Positions 1-11,929 of a stretch of DNA of 64,000 bases are shown here, piece after piece. This stretch comes from Acorus gramineus (Eukaryota > Streptophyta > Magnoliopsida > Acorales > Acoraceae). Within the stretch, counting starts at the first letter, position 1; each line of letters opens with the position of its first letter. The stretch is taken from the NCBI GenBank assembly GCA_030737835.1, contig JAUJYN010000015.1, positions 3,878,171 to 3,942,170 of the forward strand, in the 5' to 3' direction. A program made the translations under genes and the position numbers. The notes beneath the pieces were generated by a model. That model saw nothing but the letters and a program-made list of their open reading frames with translations, searched no databases and was not told the origin of the DNA.

Positions 1-278
1 CTATTTTCCTATGTTGACATTCTACTTAAGCATTATTATTTTATTTTTAGTGTAGTCATTTTTAGGAATGATTGAATGTGTTAAAAGGATCATATCCTTA
101 ACATGTCATGTAATACAACCAAACAAAGAAACTCAGACTGTAACAGATTGGATGAACCAAATACTATTCATGGCCTAAATAGATTTCTTGACCAAGATAA
201 ACAATATCAACAGCCAAAGCGTGGTGTTAATCAAAGAGCTGGCAGTCAACGACATTGGAACACAGATAGCTTTATATG

Positions 279-1111
279 TAGGGGTGCAACTTGTGCAGGT
301 TGAACCCAACCCGACCCGATTTTGGGGTGGGTTCAAGTTGGGATTTTTGGTCATCAGGTTCACCCCGACCCGAACCCGACTCAACTCGAACCCAATTCGG
401 GTTGGGTTCGGGTTGGAGGGTTAGATTGCCCAGGTACAACCCGAACCCGAATTGATTAGTGAGAGGACTTAGGTTCGAGTCTTGCCGCCTGCTCATAGAG
501 GAAGATTTGACCAATAAAAAAAATGCTCCTCAATCATGCACCCTCTATGAAAGTACATGCACTTACAACATACCAAACAAATCTAAGCCACTGATTTCAT
601 GAGATTAAATCTAGGCCATCAATTTAATAGGTAACCCTAGAAACTACATAACATTCACAAACATTTTTTCTCTTCACCTCTGCAGTCATCCCCTAATTTT
701 CCACTTGCACCACACAACAATAGGGATTGAGAAAAGAAATCAGGAGATCCAGCAGCCATCATCTTTGAATCACTTCACAAGCTCCTCGTGGCGGAGGTCC
801 AACCGTTGAGTACGCATGATCGAAGTGGAAGATTAGGGGAAGAAGAATATGCAGTCACGTATTCTAGATTTAGATGGATATTGAACATATAAAAGGGTTG
901 AGAACTTAACTGCTGCTTATGATGGTTAGAGGCATTTGGGGTTCTTAATTAGATTTCTTTTGTTATTTATGAATGGACTTTTTCTAGTTTCATATGGTTG
1001 GGGTTGGGTTTGGGTTGAGGGTCAGGTTGGGTTCGGGTTGGGCGTTTCAAAGTGCGGGTTGGGTTTGGACAACCCTCTAACCCAATCCAACCTGCCCGAG
1101 TTGCATCCCTA
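279..1111. mobile_element. Non-autonomous hAT-like element with 8-bp TSD, in intron 4
   Basis: The left end begins TAGGGGTGCAACTTGTGCAG and the right end, read inward on the minus strand, begins TAGGGATGCAACTCGGGCAG. The first 24 bases match at about 21 positions. The flanks are TTTATATG (271-278) and TTTAAATG (1112-1119), an 8-bp duplication with one mismatch. The TAGGG(G/A)TG termini and 8-bp TSD are the hallmarks of the hAT superfamily. Just inside both ends are GGGTTGGG/ACCCGACC-type repeats (about 297-465 and 994-1085) that extend the inverted complementarity. No transposase is visible in the 833 bp. It inserted in what is now intron 4 of the DUF707 gene. Confidence 0.8.
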
Positions 1112-1828
1112 TTTAAATGTAATTATATATGTAATTCTTTGTTGACTCATTTCTGACAAAGACTATCTCATATACATGTGGACGACCAAAAAGGCACACC
1201 AAATCAACCCAGCATTACGGTTTATCCAATTATTAGTTGTTGGTTTTATGAACTTTCACCAGAAATTCCCAGTGGAGATTATTTGCATGTTAAATCATTA
1301 TTTTCCAAATCCATCCTTATGAAGTTCATCAGACTTTTTATTTCCTGCAATGACAACAAGATTGATGCAGATGAAAGGAGGTTTTCGTCTGACTACCCTA
1401 CATAGCATGGCCCCCGATGCATAAGCGAATAAGCTTGAATTGTCAAATTGGCATCAGACTAAAATTGCAGGAAATGTATCTCCTGGAACACCAAGTAAAC
1501 TCAGGACACCATGTTCTAAAACTCCATAAATAATATATTCTTTAAGAAAAATTTCTAAAAATAACAGTTCATGATTCCTGTCAACATTCTATAGATCAAA
1601 GAACTTTCTGATATGGTTTGGTTTAATTCATTCATTTATTGTTTTTTACATGAATGATTCATTGTACAACCATATGATTTTGTATTATGAGCTTTGCATG
1701 AATTTTTATTTTCAACATCGCACAGATAAAAAAAGGTATTTAGACATCCAAAAGCACAAAATTTTAGGAACAGACAAAAGCATATAGCATTTTCCTTAAT
1801 TCAGATGACAGTCCAGCAGAATACACAC
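1112..1828. other. Intron 4 sequence of the DUF707 gene, no gene seen
   Basis: AT-rich non-coding sequence between the hAT-like element and exon 4. I looked on the minus strand for the next DUF707 exon and did not find one. Intron 4 is therefore at least 1.8 kb and runs off the left edge. Confidence 0.6.
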
Positions 1829-4800
1829 CTCACTGGGCTCACCCCACAATTTACGGGGGTAGAAATCAGATTCTGAAACAACAATTCCCGGTGGCAGTCT
1901 CTCTGCTCCTCTTGGATTCGTCGGGACATAGATCTGTGCCATTGGAAAAGCTCATGCAAATGCAAAAAATACATCACACTATCCTACTGATCATCTCACA
2001 TCAGCATAGATACCCACCATCAATACTCAATGCTATCAGCAGAAAAAGAGAATTCAATGCAAGGACCTCATCCAGAAAAAGTGAAAAATATGTGCATGGA
2101 TGCATAGGGATGCAAAATTACAATCACAGTTCGTTGTTTTGACACAGTTTAAATGTGTTTTCTTGATGTCTATGTTACAGGCATGGTTCAACCATAGTAG
2201 AAAATATAAACATTCTCAGTCATATGGTACATGGGAAGTTTTGTATTACTATCATGCACATCCAAAATGCTACTTTTAACAAACATGAAAACACAAGCCA
2301 TCCACAAATAATGAGTCAGTCATATCGATCTGTGGAAAATACAGTGGTGCATCATCCATGTGCTACAGTAAACAAAGGATCAAAAGGCAACAAGACTATT
2401 TTATATTCTCATAATACCAAATATTTAACATGATATGTAAATTTTTTAGTTCTTACAGATGGCTATGGCATGCCCTGTGCAATACTAAGGTGATAGCAGA
2501 CTATAACATACAATCCTTATGCATATATGTATCTTCTTGGCGATGCATCTGATGGTACTTTGATCCATTTCTCAGTTATTTTGAGAAATTTGGTCTTCAT
2601 ATTAAGAAAGGATGTCCCCCAAACAAGAGGAGACGAGGGATCTCCAAGAAAAGGAAAACCCAAAAAGAAAACAATAAAGATTAGTGCACATATGCGATCC
2701 CGCTCACCCAAAGAGCCTTGCCCAGTCGAGACGCCGAGGCCTGGCCGCCTGTTTCAGGAACCTACCTCAGGCGATTCGGTAAGCCCACATCCGACCCGAT
2801 ATGCAGCATGCGCGACGCGAGCTGAATGGTAGGGACTGTTTTGAAATTCATTTTTTTTTATACCAAAATCACTCTCCTTTATATACAGATGTGAGGACGG
2901 AGATCACAATGTTTCTCCCCCTCCACGTGTTCCCCACCGCATGCCACCTCAAAATCCACATTTTTATTTTCTTTTTATTATTTATTTGTGAGAATAAACA
3001 AATGCCATAAAACCCCATGGTTTTTTTATATTTGTATTTGCTAACAGACCCTTGCAGAAAAATCCAGAATTTCAGACACACCCTTTTGGTCTACCAACAT
3101 TTCAAAAATGCCCTTAACAGGGAAATATTATTCTAATTAATGCCACAAACCTAACAAAAAGTGGGCAACCAAAAAATAAATGCTCTCTAATTTCAACCAT
3201 GGAACCAAAAAATTAGCAATAATGTTGTCCATGATGGTCCACTTAGAGCAGTTGATCTTGGTGAGAATTTATCACATGAAACAACCACATAATGCATCTA
3301 ATCTTGAAAGGAGAGACATAGTATAAGATTATTTGTGACTTTTCCTTTAAAGATTACATGCCTTGATTTTTGTATCTGTACAAGGGCTCTTTCCCTCACA
3401 ATGAATTGAAGCTGTTTCCTGCTTCCATCTCTACTAAAACCACCAGCAAAACAAGTTTCTTCCTCCTCCATTCTTTTCCTTCCTTTACCTTCCTCTCTTT
3501 ATTTCCTTTGTCTTCCTCTCATTACAACAAAGTCCTATAGAGAAAGACAGCTAACGATAGAGCCTTCTCTCTTCCAAATTCCTTGATCTAAGGGTGTAAG
3601 TTCTACACCTATTTTTGGATTTTCCATGATCTGTTTTAATTGGATTTTAACTTCCGATAAAATCTCAGCTCATCGTGTCCTCATCGACTTTGACTCACTG
3701 CATTGTCTCCCCCCTGCCTCATCATCATCAGTCCTAATTTTTCTCAGTTTCTTCCCGTCATCCATGTGCAATAGTAAACAAAAATGATCTGAATCTCATT
3801 GTCTTCACCATCAACTACTCCTCCCCATAGTAGTTTCTTTAGATCCACTCGTCACATTCTGAATACTATTGTCAACATGGAACCGTATCTACCATATATC
3901 GATGTCGACATCACTCCAGAGTCCATATTTGCTTGTCATCTCCCTTTGTATCACCCATCATCGCTGTCTTAAAACCACCTTCCGTCGACATTTGTCGCTG
4001 ATGCATGCAGCTGCACTTCATGCAATTGTACACTATTATGCATGGCACACACTAACTTGCACCTCCCACTGAAACATGCCCAATGTCGCACACATACACC
4101 AAACTGTTTGTTGGCCTGTTTAAACAGTTCTTAAACCAAACACGTTTATATAGCTTTTGGTTATGACAAAACTCCATCAATGATATTCTTGAACTTCCAT
4201 ACTTGCACCTCCAACTGAAACATGCCCAATGTCGCACACATACACCAAACCATTTCTCGTGTTTTCCTTCTTGGGTTTTCTACTTTTACCCATTTTATGA
4301 CAGAAATTCTTTAATTCTTCTCACTTTAAGCAACTTTTCTCTCCACGTTTTTTTTTTAATTATCAAGTGACCATTCGATATCGATTGGACAAACACAACA
4401 ATTTCCCACACGGTGGATCCATTCAGGGGGTTGGGGGAAGGGGTGGGGAAGAAGAGAACAAAGATTGAGAAAATTCCAAGGACATATTAGAAATCAAAGT
4501 TAAAAAAAACTAATGTCTCAATTATATCTATCTAAGTCAGGGGCGGTCGAGTTTCATAAGGGAACCATAGACCCAATCGGTTTTCTTAAGAACCTCCCAA
4601 ACCAATCCCACCTATCCAAGACAGGTATAATACACACGAAATGAGAAAAATTGTCATCTCGCACAAGATGGCTGGAAATGTGTATCAATGTGTCATTTTT
4701 TAAGTATCACACTAGCTACAACATATAATCTCAAACTGGGGCTTGCGAATTCTATTGTAAGTAGAGTTTGTTTACTTAACTGGCCTTCAAGGAGCATCCC

Positions 4801-5634
4801 ACGTGTAACAATCTAGATAAAGGACAAAAGTCCCGAATTAAACTGATATGTGACAACATATTCAAATCCCTCCATGACATGATTTTCTATTTTCTTAACA
4901 TTTTCCTATCAAGTTAGAAGCAATCTTTTTCATGTTGCCGACATAAACTAAAAGTGAAACTATTGAATATCTATAATCAAAGTAGAACTGCAACTAATAT
5001 GGTTTACATATTTTACAACAAAGCACGCTAATTGAAGAAAAAGCAAAAGTAAAATCCCGCACACTAGTTTAAAATAGAATAAAAAAAAATTCACATACCT
5101 TTGAGGTGTCACTTGAGTTGTTGACTTGAGTTGAATTGTCATTATTCCTAATATTTGCAGTACTCCAGGCATGGTTCAATAATGCTTGGGTCCTCATGCC
5201 AGAGTACTTATCATCAGTGTATGTAAGATCAATGGAGGAGAAGATGCTGGATGGAAAGTTAAACTGCCAAATTTTGGTAAAAGTGAGACTCGATCTTTGT
5301 GCAGAGTATAATAAATGCATGATAAATAAACACCAGACTAATTAGCATTGCAAAAGAGATGAAGCATCCATACCCTTGTTAGAGCAACCGATGGGTATGA
5401 AATTCCTACCAAGAAGCCAAGCATAACACCAACAAAAGTTGTGATGATCAGCCTCAATCTCTCATTTGGCTTTCTTAAAAGACCACTGCAAACCAAAATA
5501 ATCCTATACTTTATTATCCACAGTAAGAAAATATTTAAAACATAAGAAGGCAAAGATTGAATCAATTTAAGAAGACAAATAATACTCAATGTAATAACTA
5601 CTGACCTGCGGCCGACATTTCCAAGTTTCGTCAT
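1829..5634 (-). CDS. DUF707 family protein, first four coding exons (3' part outside window)
   Basis: Joining exons 5634-5606, 5485-5374, 5263-5099 and 1933-1829 gives 137 codons in one open frame. Each junction is GT-AG: donors GTCAGT, GTATGG, GTATGT, GTGTGT; acceptors TTGCAG, TGGCAG, GCACAG. The protein starts MTKLGNVGR. A single hydrophobic stretch at about residues 18-45 (IITTFVGVMLGFLVGISY) fits a type II signal anchor. SSIDLTYTDDKYSG and IYVPTNPRGAERLPPG then follow, ending WGEPSE. These blocks are, from memory, characteristic of plant DUF707 proteins (annotated as lysine-ketoglutarate-reductase trans-splicing related), which look like Golgi type II glycosyltransferase-like proteins of unproven activity. 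The catalytic-looking C-terminal half should lie left of base 1; I did not find its next exon in 1-1828. No stop or frameshift appears in the four exons, so the gene may be intact. Function is inferred only from family resemblance. Confidence 0.85.
4055..4104. repeat. 50-bp direct repeat, copy 1
   Basis: The 50 bases starting ACTTGCACCTCC and ending CACCAAAC recur at 4201-4250 with one mismatch (position 13), 146 bp apart. This is a short segmental duplication in the DUF707 intron. No function is evident. Confidence 0.9.
4201..4250. repeat. 50-bp direct repeat, copy 2
   Basis: Second copy of the repeat at 4055-4104, with 49 of 50 bases matching by eye. Confidence 0.9.
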
Positions 5635-7040
5635 GATTTTCTAGCTCAAGAAACACAAAAGAGGATGATTTTATGGCTGAGAGCTGCACCACATTGTTGA
5701 ATAGGGTCCCGGCTGTTTTTATCGCTTTGGAATATAATCACTTCATTTCATGGCAGTTGAGGAACTGCAGTTAAAAAATATTGCAGTATTAGATACAAAA
5801 AATCATTTTATTACCTACTCTATGAATGAACTGAATGCCTAGAAGTGTGGCTATTAAAACAACCCATGTATCTGCTAGAAAAAGTTTTTTCACTCATTAA
5901 AAGAAATTGCATGCAATCATAAATTGACATTCAATAAAGACATTTCAGTTAGACCAGGAAGAATCAAATCAGAAAAAAAAAGGCAACAATAACTAGGCTT
6001 TATATCAACAAAATGGGTCAGAGAATGTTAAAAGAATACATAATGTTGATCGAATCCAAGCACATTATTGATTGGGTCCACATCAAACCTGAGACCCGAA
6101 CCCCCACCCCCCCACCCCCGGTGCAGCACCAATCATCTAAACTAATTATCTAAATAAAATAATAATCCAAATCAATCAAAGCAACTCTAATTTTGAATCA
6201 AAATGTCAATGTGGAGGAACACATGATTCAATTTTGTTCACCAAAAAAATATATATTGAATTGTACACTAAAGGAAGTTGCAAAACATAAAGAGCCTCCA
6301 TCAAATATGCTTGCTTTGCTTCGGTAATCCATATTTCTAGTATTCAAAAAGGAACAGAACCTATTAAAAGAAGACTAGAAATTCAAAATTGTAAAATCCC
6401 TTCAAGGGCATCAATAACTTAGAAAGCCAAGTAATTTAGGCCAATTCAACAAGTTCTTCATCCAAATTTCCTTTATTCAACTGAAAACATTACAAGTGTT
6501 CTTGGTTAGGTTTTCTTGACCTATAAAAAAATGAACAATTGGAAAGAAAAAAAACAATGTAACACAATCTGTCTCCCAATTTAAACATCATAAATTCATA
6601 AGTAGAGCAACTTCATTCGCTAAATCTCAACCAAAGCACGATTCCAAACTCCAGCCACAAAAGAACATATTTTGACCAAAGAAAAAACAAAAACAAAAAA
6701 CAAATCGAACACAAAAAAAAATCAACTTTTGAACATAAGAAACTAAATCAATCTCCAAAAAAAAAAAAAAACAAGAAGAGAGCACCTGTGATCCACAGAC
6801 TTCCAATAACGACCTCCACCGAGAGATTCAGCTCGAGAGAGAAAGAAAATCACCACGGAACTCCCACACTTCACGAATCTTCTGCGTCTCGGAAACCGTG
6901 GACTGCATTTGTTCCCTAAACGTTAGATCGAGAGAGAGAGAGAGAGAGAGGAGAGACGACTTACGAGGAAGGAATTCACGGGTTTTGCTCGTGGTGCGAG
7001 CGAGCGAGAGAAGGTATCGAATGCGATAACGATTGTTCGA
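5635..7040 (-). other. 5' UTR of the DUF707 gene with a leader intron
   Basis: Upstream of the ATG at 5634 the sequence reads back to an acceptor-like ACTGCAG at 5765-5771. A matching donor (CACAG|GTGCTC) lies at 6786/6785, giving a leader intron of about 1.0 kb (5765-6785). The first exon (about 6786-7040) is rich in (CT)n on the coding strand at about 6931-6951, as many plant 5' UTRs are. The transcription start is not resolved. The leader intron also carries a C-rich stretch at 6101-6121 and several A-runs. Confidence 0.55.
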
Positions 7041-8756
7041 TTTCGATTTAGATTCAATTCAATGAGAATTTTTTCCCCCTCTTTGAAGAGCTGCTAGAGA
7101 GTACCCGATTTTAAAGTGCTTTTTTTTTTCTTTTGTTTTCTTTTTAGGTTGTTCGAAGTCGGTTGTTTGAATTGATTTTTGGACAGTTTTAAAGATAAAG
7201 AGAAATAATGTGCTGAATTACTAAAATGCCCTTACTTCGGATTAAGGCTTTCATCCCCGATTTCTATCTCTGTCGTTACATTATCGTTGAAAATGTGAGG
7301 GACATTCGTTCCAATCATTTGTTCCAATTGTCTGATTATCAATAGTCATATGTTACAAGTAACTTAAATCTTAAATCTTATATCCAATTGTTTAAAAACA
7401 CAAATTGAAAAGTAATTTTTAAAATAAAACTATTTTTTAAGATGATTTTACATATTAACCTTTATTGGGATGCTTTTCTTTTAATCTAGGAATCGTGTTT
7501 GTTGTTAATAATAGTAGCTGTTTTTCAATATTTGAAAGCAGATTATGTTTGATAGAGAAAGATGTGTGTGAAAAAAGTAAACTTATCAATTTACTCTAAT
7601 GCCCTGTCCCCTTCACATAAAACCTTGACGAGGGTTACAGTCGGCCCCCATTTTGATCTCCCCATTTCCTCGTCCCCACCACCTGCCACCGATCCGCCGG
7701 CCCTTATCCACTGTCATTTCTACTCCGGCCGTCGATCCAGCACCTGTAAAAAAACGTCCATGATGGGTGACCCGACGCCTGTTGCATCTCCGACCGTCGG
7801 TCCAGTGCCCATCAGTTTGGTCGCCGTAATGTAGCTCCACCGCTCATTGCATCTTCGGCTATCGCATCAGCTCCCGTCATCTTGATCTCCGGCCTATTCT
7901 TGTCTCCGTAAGGAAAACTTTCACATACTTCCCTGCGTTTCATTTTTTTTTTTTTTTTTTGCTTGTACACATTGATGGAGTTTGTAGAGTTAGGGGTTTA
8001 TACATGTCACCATCTGAAATTCATGAATGGTGATCTCCATGTCTTTGATTATGCCTCTTGTTCTCTGTTTTCATATGACATTTGGGTTTGGGGTGGAGGG
8101 GACAATGTAATGAGTTTGGTTTATCTCATATGTTCTATCATCCCATGACAATGTATTTTTAATACATGTTTGCAATGAAAAATAGCTGTATTAATGTTTG
8201 TTAAAGGAGTAGAATTTTGATCCTATAGCCTCGGTAATGCATAAATATGTCATAAATTTTCTTTTAAACCAATACAGTTGAATAGTTTTGAAATTATTGT
8301 GTTACATTTCTGTTAGTATGCACATTGTGACATTTTAACCATTAATGTAGTATGCACATTGTGTGACATTTCTGTGTTTGAAATGATCTATTCCAGTATG
8401 AGTAGGAGAAATATAGTATATGAGTGAAATGTTATTATAAATTGCAATCAGTCCATATCATAAACTTACTCAAAAGAGTGAAACGAAGCTACCATAGGCA
8501 TGACAGGAGTTAGGGAGTTAAGTAGAACTAATAAGGCCAAACTATTAAAAGAAACACACAATCTCAAACATACCAATCTGCACCATCGTTATCGACCCGT
8601 GTTCTTGCTATCAATCAATCATGGAATGTTTTTTTATGTTCTTTTTTGTTCATTTGATTACATAATAACATTTATGCCTCTAACATATTCAATTCATATT
8701 TGTATAATATTTTATGTAGGTAAACTGACTACTATAAAGTATTTTGGGTTAGCAGT
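7041..8756. other. Intergenic region upstream of the DUF707 gene
   Basis: This should contain the DUF707 promoter, as the gene points left, but I could not place a TATA box with confidence. At about 7490-7550, CGTGTTTGTTGTT and an imperfect hairpin (AGCTGTTTTTC...TTTGAAAGCAG) resemble PIF/Harbinger subterminal sequence and may be the left end of the Harbinger element. Short ORFs at 7562-7834 and 8500-8784 resemble nothing I recognise. Confidence 0.35.
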
Positions 8757-9150
8757 ATGGCTCGTTTTGCTTTTTATGTTATAGCTAAAGGAAGGAGAAC
8801 AGACATTTACAAATCGTGGGCAGAATGTAGTGTTCAAGTCACTAATTTCAGCAATGTTGTGTATGCCGGTGCACATAGCTTACGTGAAGCCCAATAGTTT
8901 TTGAAATCTCACATAAACGAAGAAAAAATTACTGCCAACTTTGTGCAAACCAATGATCCCCAGCCGAGCCAGACCATCGAGATCCTTGAGGAAACTCTTC
9001 AGCCGCTGTTGGTTGAATAAAGTAATCTAACAGTCTATTCCTCCACTGCCATGGTTGACAACAATTTGGCACCATATTAGCACGAGAGTGAAGTTCAACC
9101 GATTTCTGTGGATCCCAACCTCCCCCCTCCATCTCATCCTGACCTGTAAT
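8757..9150 (+). pseudogene. Decayed RNase H1 N-terminal (Cauli_VI-like) domain ORF
   Basis: From the ATG at 8757 the frame reads MARFAFYVIAKGRRTDIYKS, then W-x-E-C, QVTNFSNVVYAG and SLREAQ. This is the pattern of the small RNase H1 N-terminal / caulimovirus-viroplasmin fold (YxVxKGRxxGIYxxWxEC...F....EA), which binds RNA/DNA hybrid or double-stranded nucleic acid. A TAG interrupts at 8895-8897. The same frame stays protein-like (FLKSH..., PQPSQTIEILEE, HESEVQPISVDPNLPPP) to about 9150, with further stops at 9016 and near 9079. I infer a pseudogene of a plant repeat-associated family, possibly carried in the Harbinger element. No RNase H catalytic domain is seen. Confidence 0.6.
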
Positions 9151-10696
9151 GCTGCACATCCTAATCGACGTCATCGTTGTCCTCATCACCTTGGTCCTGT
9201 TGGTTCTTCTCATGTTGATGTTCATGGCCTTCCGTATGGATTGAAGCACGAGTTTCTCACCAACTTTTTTTTGGTGATTTTAATATACATGTTCATAACT
9301 CATTTTGTATTGGGAGTCAAAGGACTAATGACTCTCATTTGTTATCTCTTCATATGTTTCATCAGGTTGAAGCAATGTTTATATATGAAGACTATATGCT
9401 ACCCCATTAATGTCTAACATAAATATTAAGATATGTGCATATTTTTTTAAGATGGTTGTTCTGCTTTAGGAATAAGTTCAATTTTTCTTTCTCTATACTT
9501 AGGTTTATAGTATTGTGGTCTTGTGAGTCTAATTCATACAGAAAGTAACCAACTGGGGGTGTGAGCAAACCAATGATCTGAACATGCAGGTCTGAACATG
9601 GTATGAAGATGTTAGTCAACTAATGAGATTATATTGTTTTGTGGTAGTGTATTTCACTCAAATAGATTATTTGGATAACCAAATAGGTTCATTATCTGGA
9701 CAAATGGATGCTCAAGTCCCCCACACCATATAATCTGTACATTACTCTATGTGGGCAGCATATTACTCTTTAGACCTTGATTACTTATGGGAAGAATCTT
9801 CATATATTACAAGTTTTTAGTAGAGCAACAACAAATCTATGAGGGTCTCATGACCACCATCATAGGATCTTTTTTTTAGGGTTGGTAAAGAAATTGTTTT
9901 GGTGCTCGCATATAAGTAGAATAATAATATGAAGTTTGACATGGAGTACAACTTCCCCGTGTTGGTAGAGATTAGGAGGCAATCCATGCAGTTGAAATGC
10001 CTGATAGTCCTCCTGCAGTCTCATAAGACATTATGTACAATAAGAATTACATAGAAGTGATCATGAACAAGTGGAAAACCATAGAAACTAAGAAACTAGA
10101 AAAGCTAAAGCACCCCATAACGACATGCAAACTAATATGATCATCAACATTTACATATATTCCTCACACACAAGAGAGTCTTACTTCATTTCCTACTACA
10201 AATATTTGAACATACGCAAATGAAAGCAGTGTTCTGATTCAATTCCATTTACATATTTCGAGTTTTCACTTATGTTTCATTGTTTTTTCATGCATAGAAA
10301 ACACACACATCCTAGTGTTTCACAACATCACAGAAACTGCATGTTGTTAAATAGCAATATAAAACATCAGTTCCCTGTTTCATTTTCTTTTATATTGCAC
10401 TTTTAAAAAGTAGTATGAAGCCCAGCTCTGTCTGACTTCTGCACACCATTTCGATTACACACAATCCGTGGATCCATGAAGCCTAACTCCTCCAAGTCAT
10501 GGAATATTGCTAACCTCCTGAATGACATAAAAAATAAAATTGAATTTATTAGGAATAGACAATGTTACATATATGGAGATAGGACAAAATTTAACAAAAT
10601 AGATCACGTATGGACATCAGTAATTGAATGAAATTCAAATATAAGGTGCAACAACAGAAATTGTAGTTTTCCTAATAGTATACACATGAAATATTA
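9151..10696. other. AT-rich non-coding stretch 3' of the Harbinger transposase
   Basis: I see no convincing coding sequence or repeat. It lies downstream of the minus-strand transposase and may be the 3' untranslated part of the Harbinger element. Confidence 0.4.
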
Positions 10697-11929
10697 CTAA
10701 GCATCCTCATGCACCGCTGCGATCTCATTACAAATTGCATCACGGACGACAAACATTTGACTTTCATATAGGAAACTAGCCCGAGAATGAGTGTATTCAC
10801 CTTCCAAACCCTCATTTGGAGGGAACATCTCATCTTCATATGTGTTTGTCAATTCATCGTTAATTTTTTGATCAATTATGAAGTTGTGGATGACAATCGC
10901 AGCAACCACAATCTTGACTTGGGTTCGATAAGGGTAATTAGGCATCAAATTCAGGATAGAAAACCGTTTCTTCAGTATACCAAAGAAGCATTCTATGACA
11001 TTTCTCAAAGAGAAATGCAAACTATTGGACAATTCTTCTTTACCTCAAGGACCGGCTCTTTGAAAATTAGGTAAGTGATATCGGGTGTTCCTGTATAGGG
11101 CAAGGAAACCATTCCGATTTGGATAGCCTACATCGACCACATAATATTTATCTGCATTACAATAAATCATATTCATTTATCAAATACATGCATGAAAGTT
11201 CTACATTATAAACACATTGGATTGAAAATATAAATCACACTCACTAGGTGATGGTACAGGGAAATTGTGATCAAGATTATATACCGCATGGACCAACACC
11301 TTAGAATCATGGGTTGTTCCCTCCCATCCAGCATAGATGAATGTGAATCGCATCTGAAAGTCGCACACCCTAAGCACATTCTGAGTTGTAATCTTAGACC
11401 TCCTACTCCTAAATGCCAAGTGCCTTTTAGATGGAACATAGCATGGATGTGTGTCCCATCCAGTGCACCTATACAGTTCTTGAAGAAAGGGTAGTATTTA
11501 CTACCCCCGTAATGTAGGATGTGGTTAGGGACAGAGGTTAGGGGTTCTCTGTTACATATGACCTCAAGCGCTATCACACAAATGGCATTCAGGATTTTAT
11601 TGCAATAATGACTGATTGTTTCTCGAGAGTGTCTAAGGGTGTCTTGCATGAACCTATTTCTATCAGGTGTCCTATAGTTTGCAAAAATATCCTCATCTGT
11701 ACCTTCACGGATACAGTGCGTGAACTTTGAGTGAATCCTTGTCCCTCAGTAGCTTGCATAGTTTCATAAACACCTCAAACATGACGCGGCATATGTCAAA
11801 AGCACACGTGGCATGTGTCCGTTGTTTATTTAGGTATGAGGCCTCATAGGCAATTAGTCTCTTAAGTAGGACCATAATAATTAAATTGATTTCAAGCTCA
11901 GCATTTTCATCAGTATCGACCCTATACAC
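10697..11929 (-). pseudogene. PIF/Harbinger (HARBI1-like, DDE_Tnp_4) transposase, broken
   Basis: Reading leftward, the N-terminal part covers 11929-11705. A shifted frame follows with REGTDEDIFANYRTPDRN, then HSRETISHYCNKILNAI, VPNHILHYGG and GALDGTHIHAM (first catalytic D). Near 11425 the frame changes again, to HLAFRSRRSKITTQNVL and THDSKVLV (second D). A 93-bp GT-AG intron (11244-11152) is followed by YYVVDVGYPNRNGF and a TGA where an Arg codon is expected (AGP*GKEEL, about 11050). The C-terminus holds NVIECFFGILKKRF (catalytic E), ending NEIAAVHEDA. The DDE triad can therefore be found, but at least two frameshifts and one stop break the ORF. Most of the N-terminal helix-turn-helix region appears missing. 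HARBI1 normally cuts and pastes together with a Myb-like partner, which is present just to the right. Confidence 0.88.

Larger units (their letters stand above)
1934..5098. other. Large intron 3 of the DUF707 gene (3.2 kb)
   Basis: The donor is at 5098 and the acceptor ends at 1934. It is mostly AT-rich. A small GC-richer island at about 2690-2830 stands out from its surroundings and may be a fragment of an unrecognised insertion. It also contains the 50-bp direct repeat listed separately. I recognise no coding sequence. Confidence 0.6.

Noticed and set aside
9055..9417. 120-codon plus-strand ORF with a hydrophobic C-terminus
   Set aside because: It overlaps the decayed viroplasmin-like frame in another frame. 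The hydrophobic part is ordinary AT-rich sequence, and no family is recognised.
11206..11649. Harbinger transposase piece as an intact gene
   Set aside because: The frame leaves the transposase reading near 11425. The other half of the catalytic domain is in a different frame, so it is part of a pseudogene.
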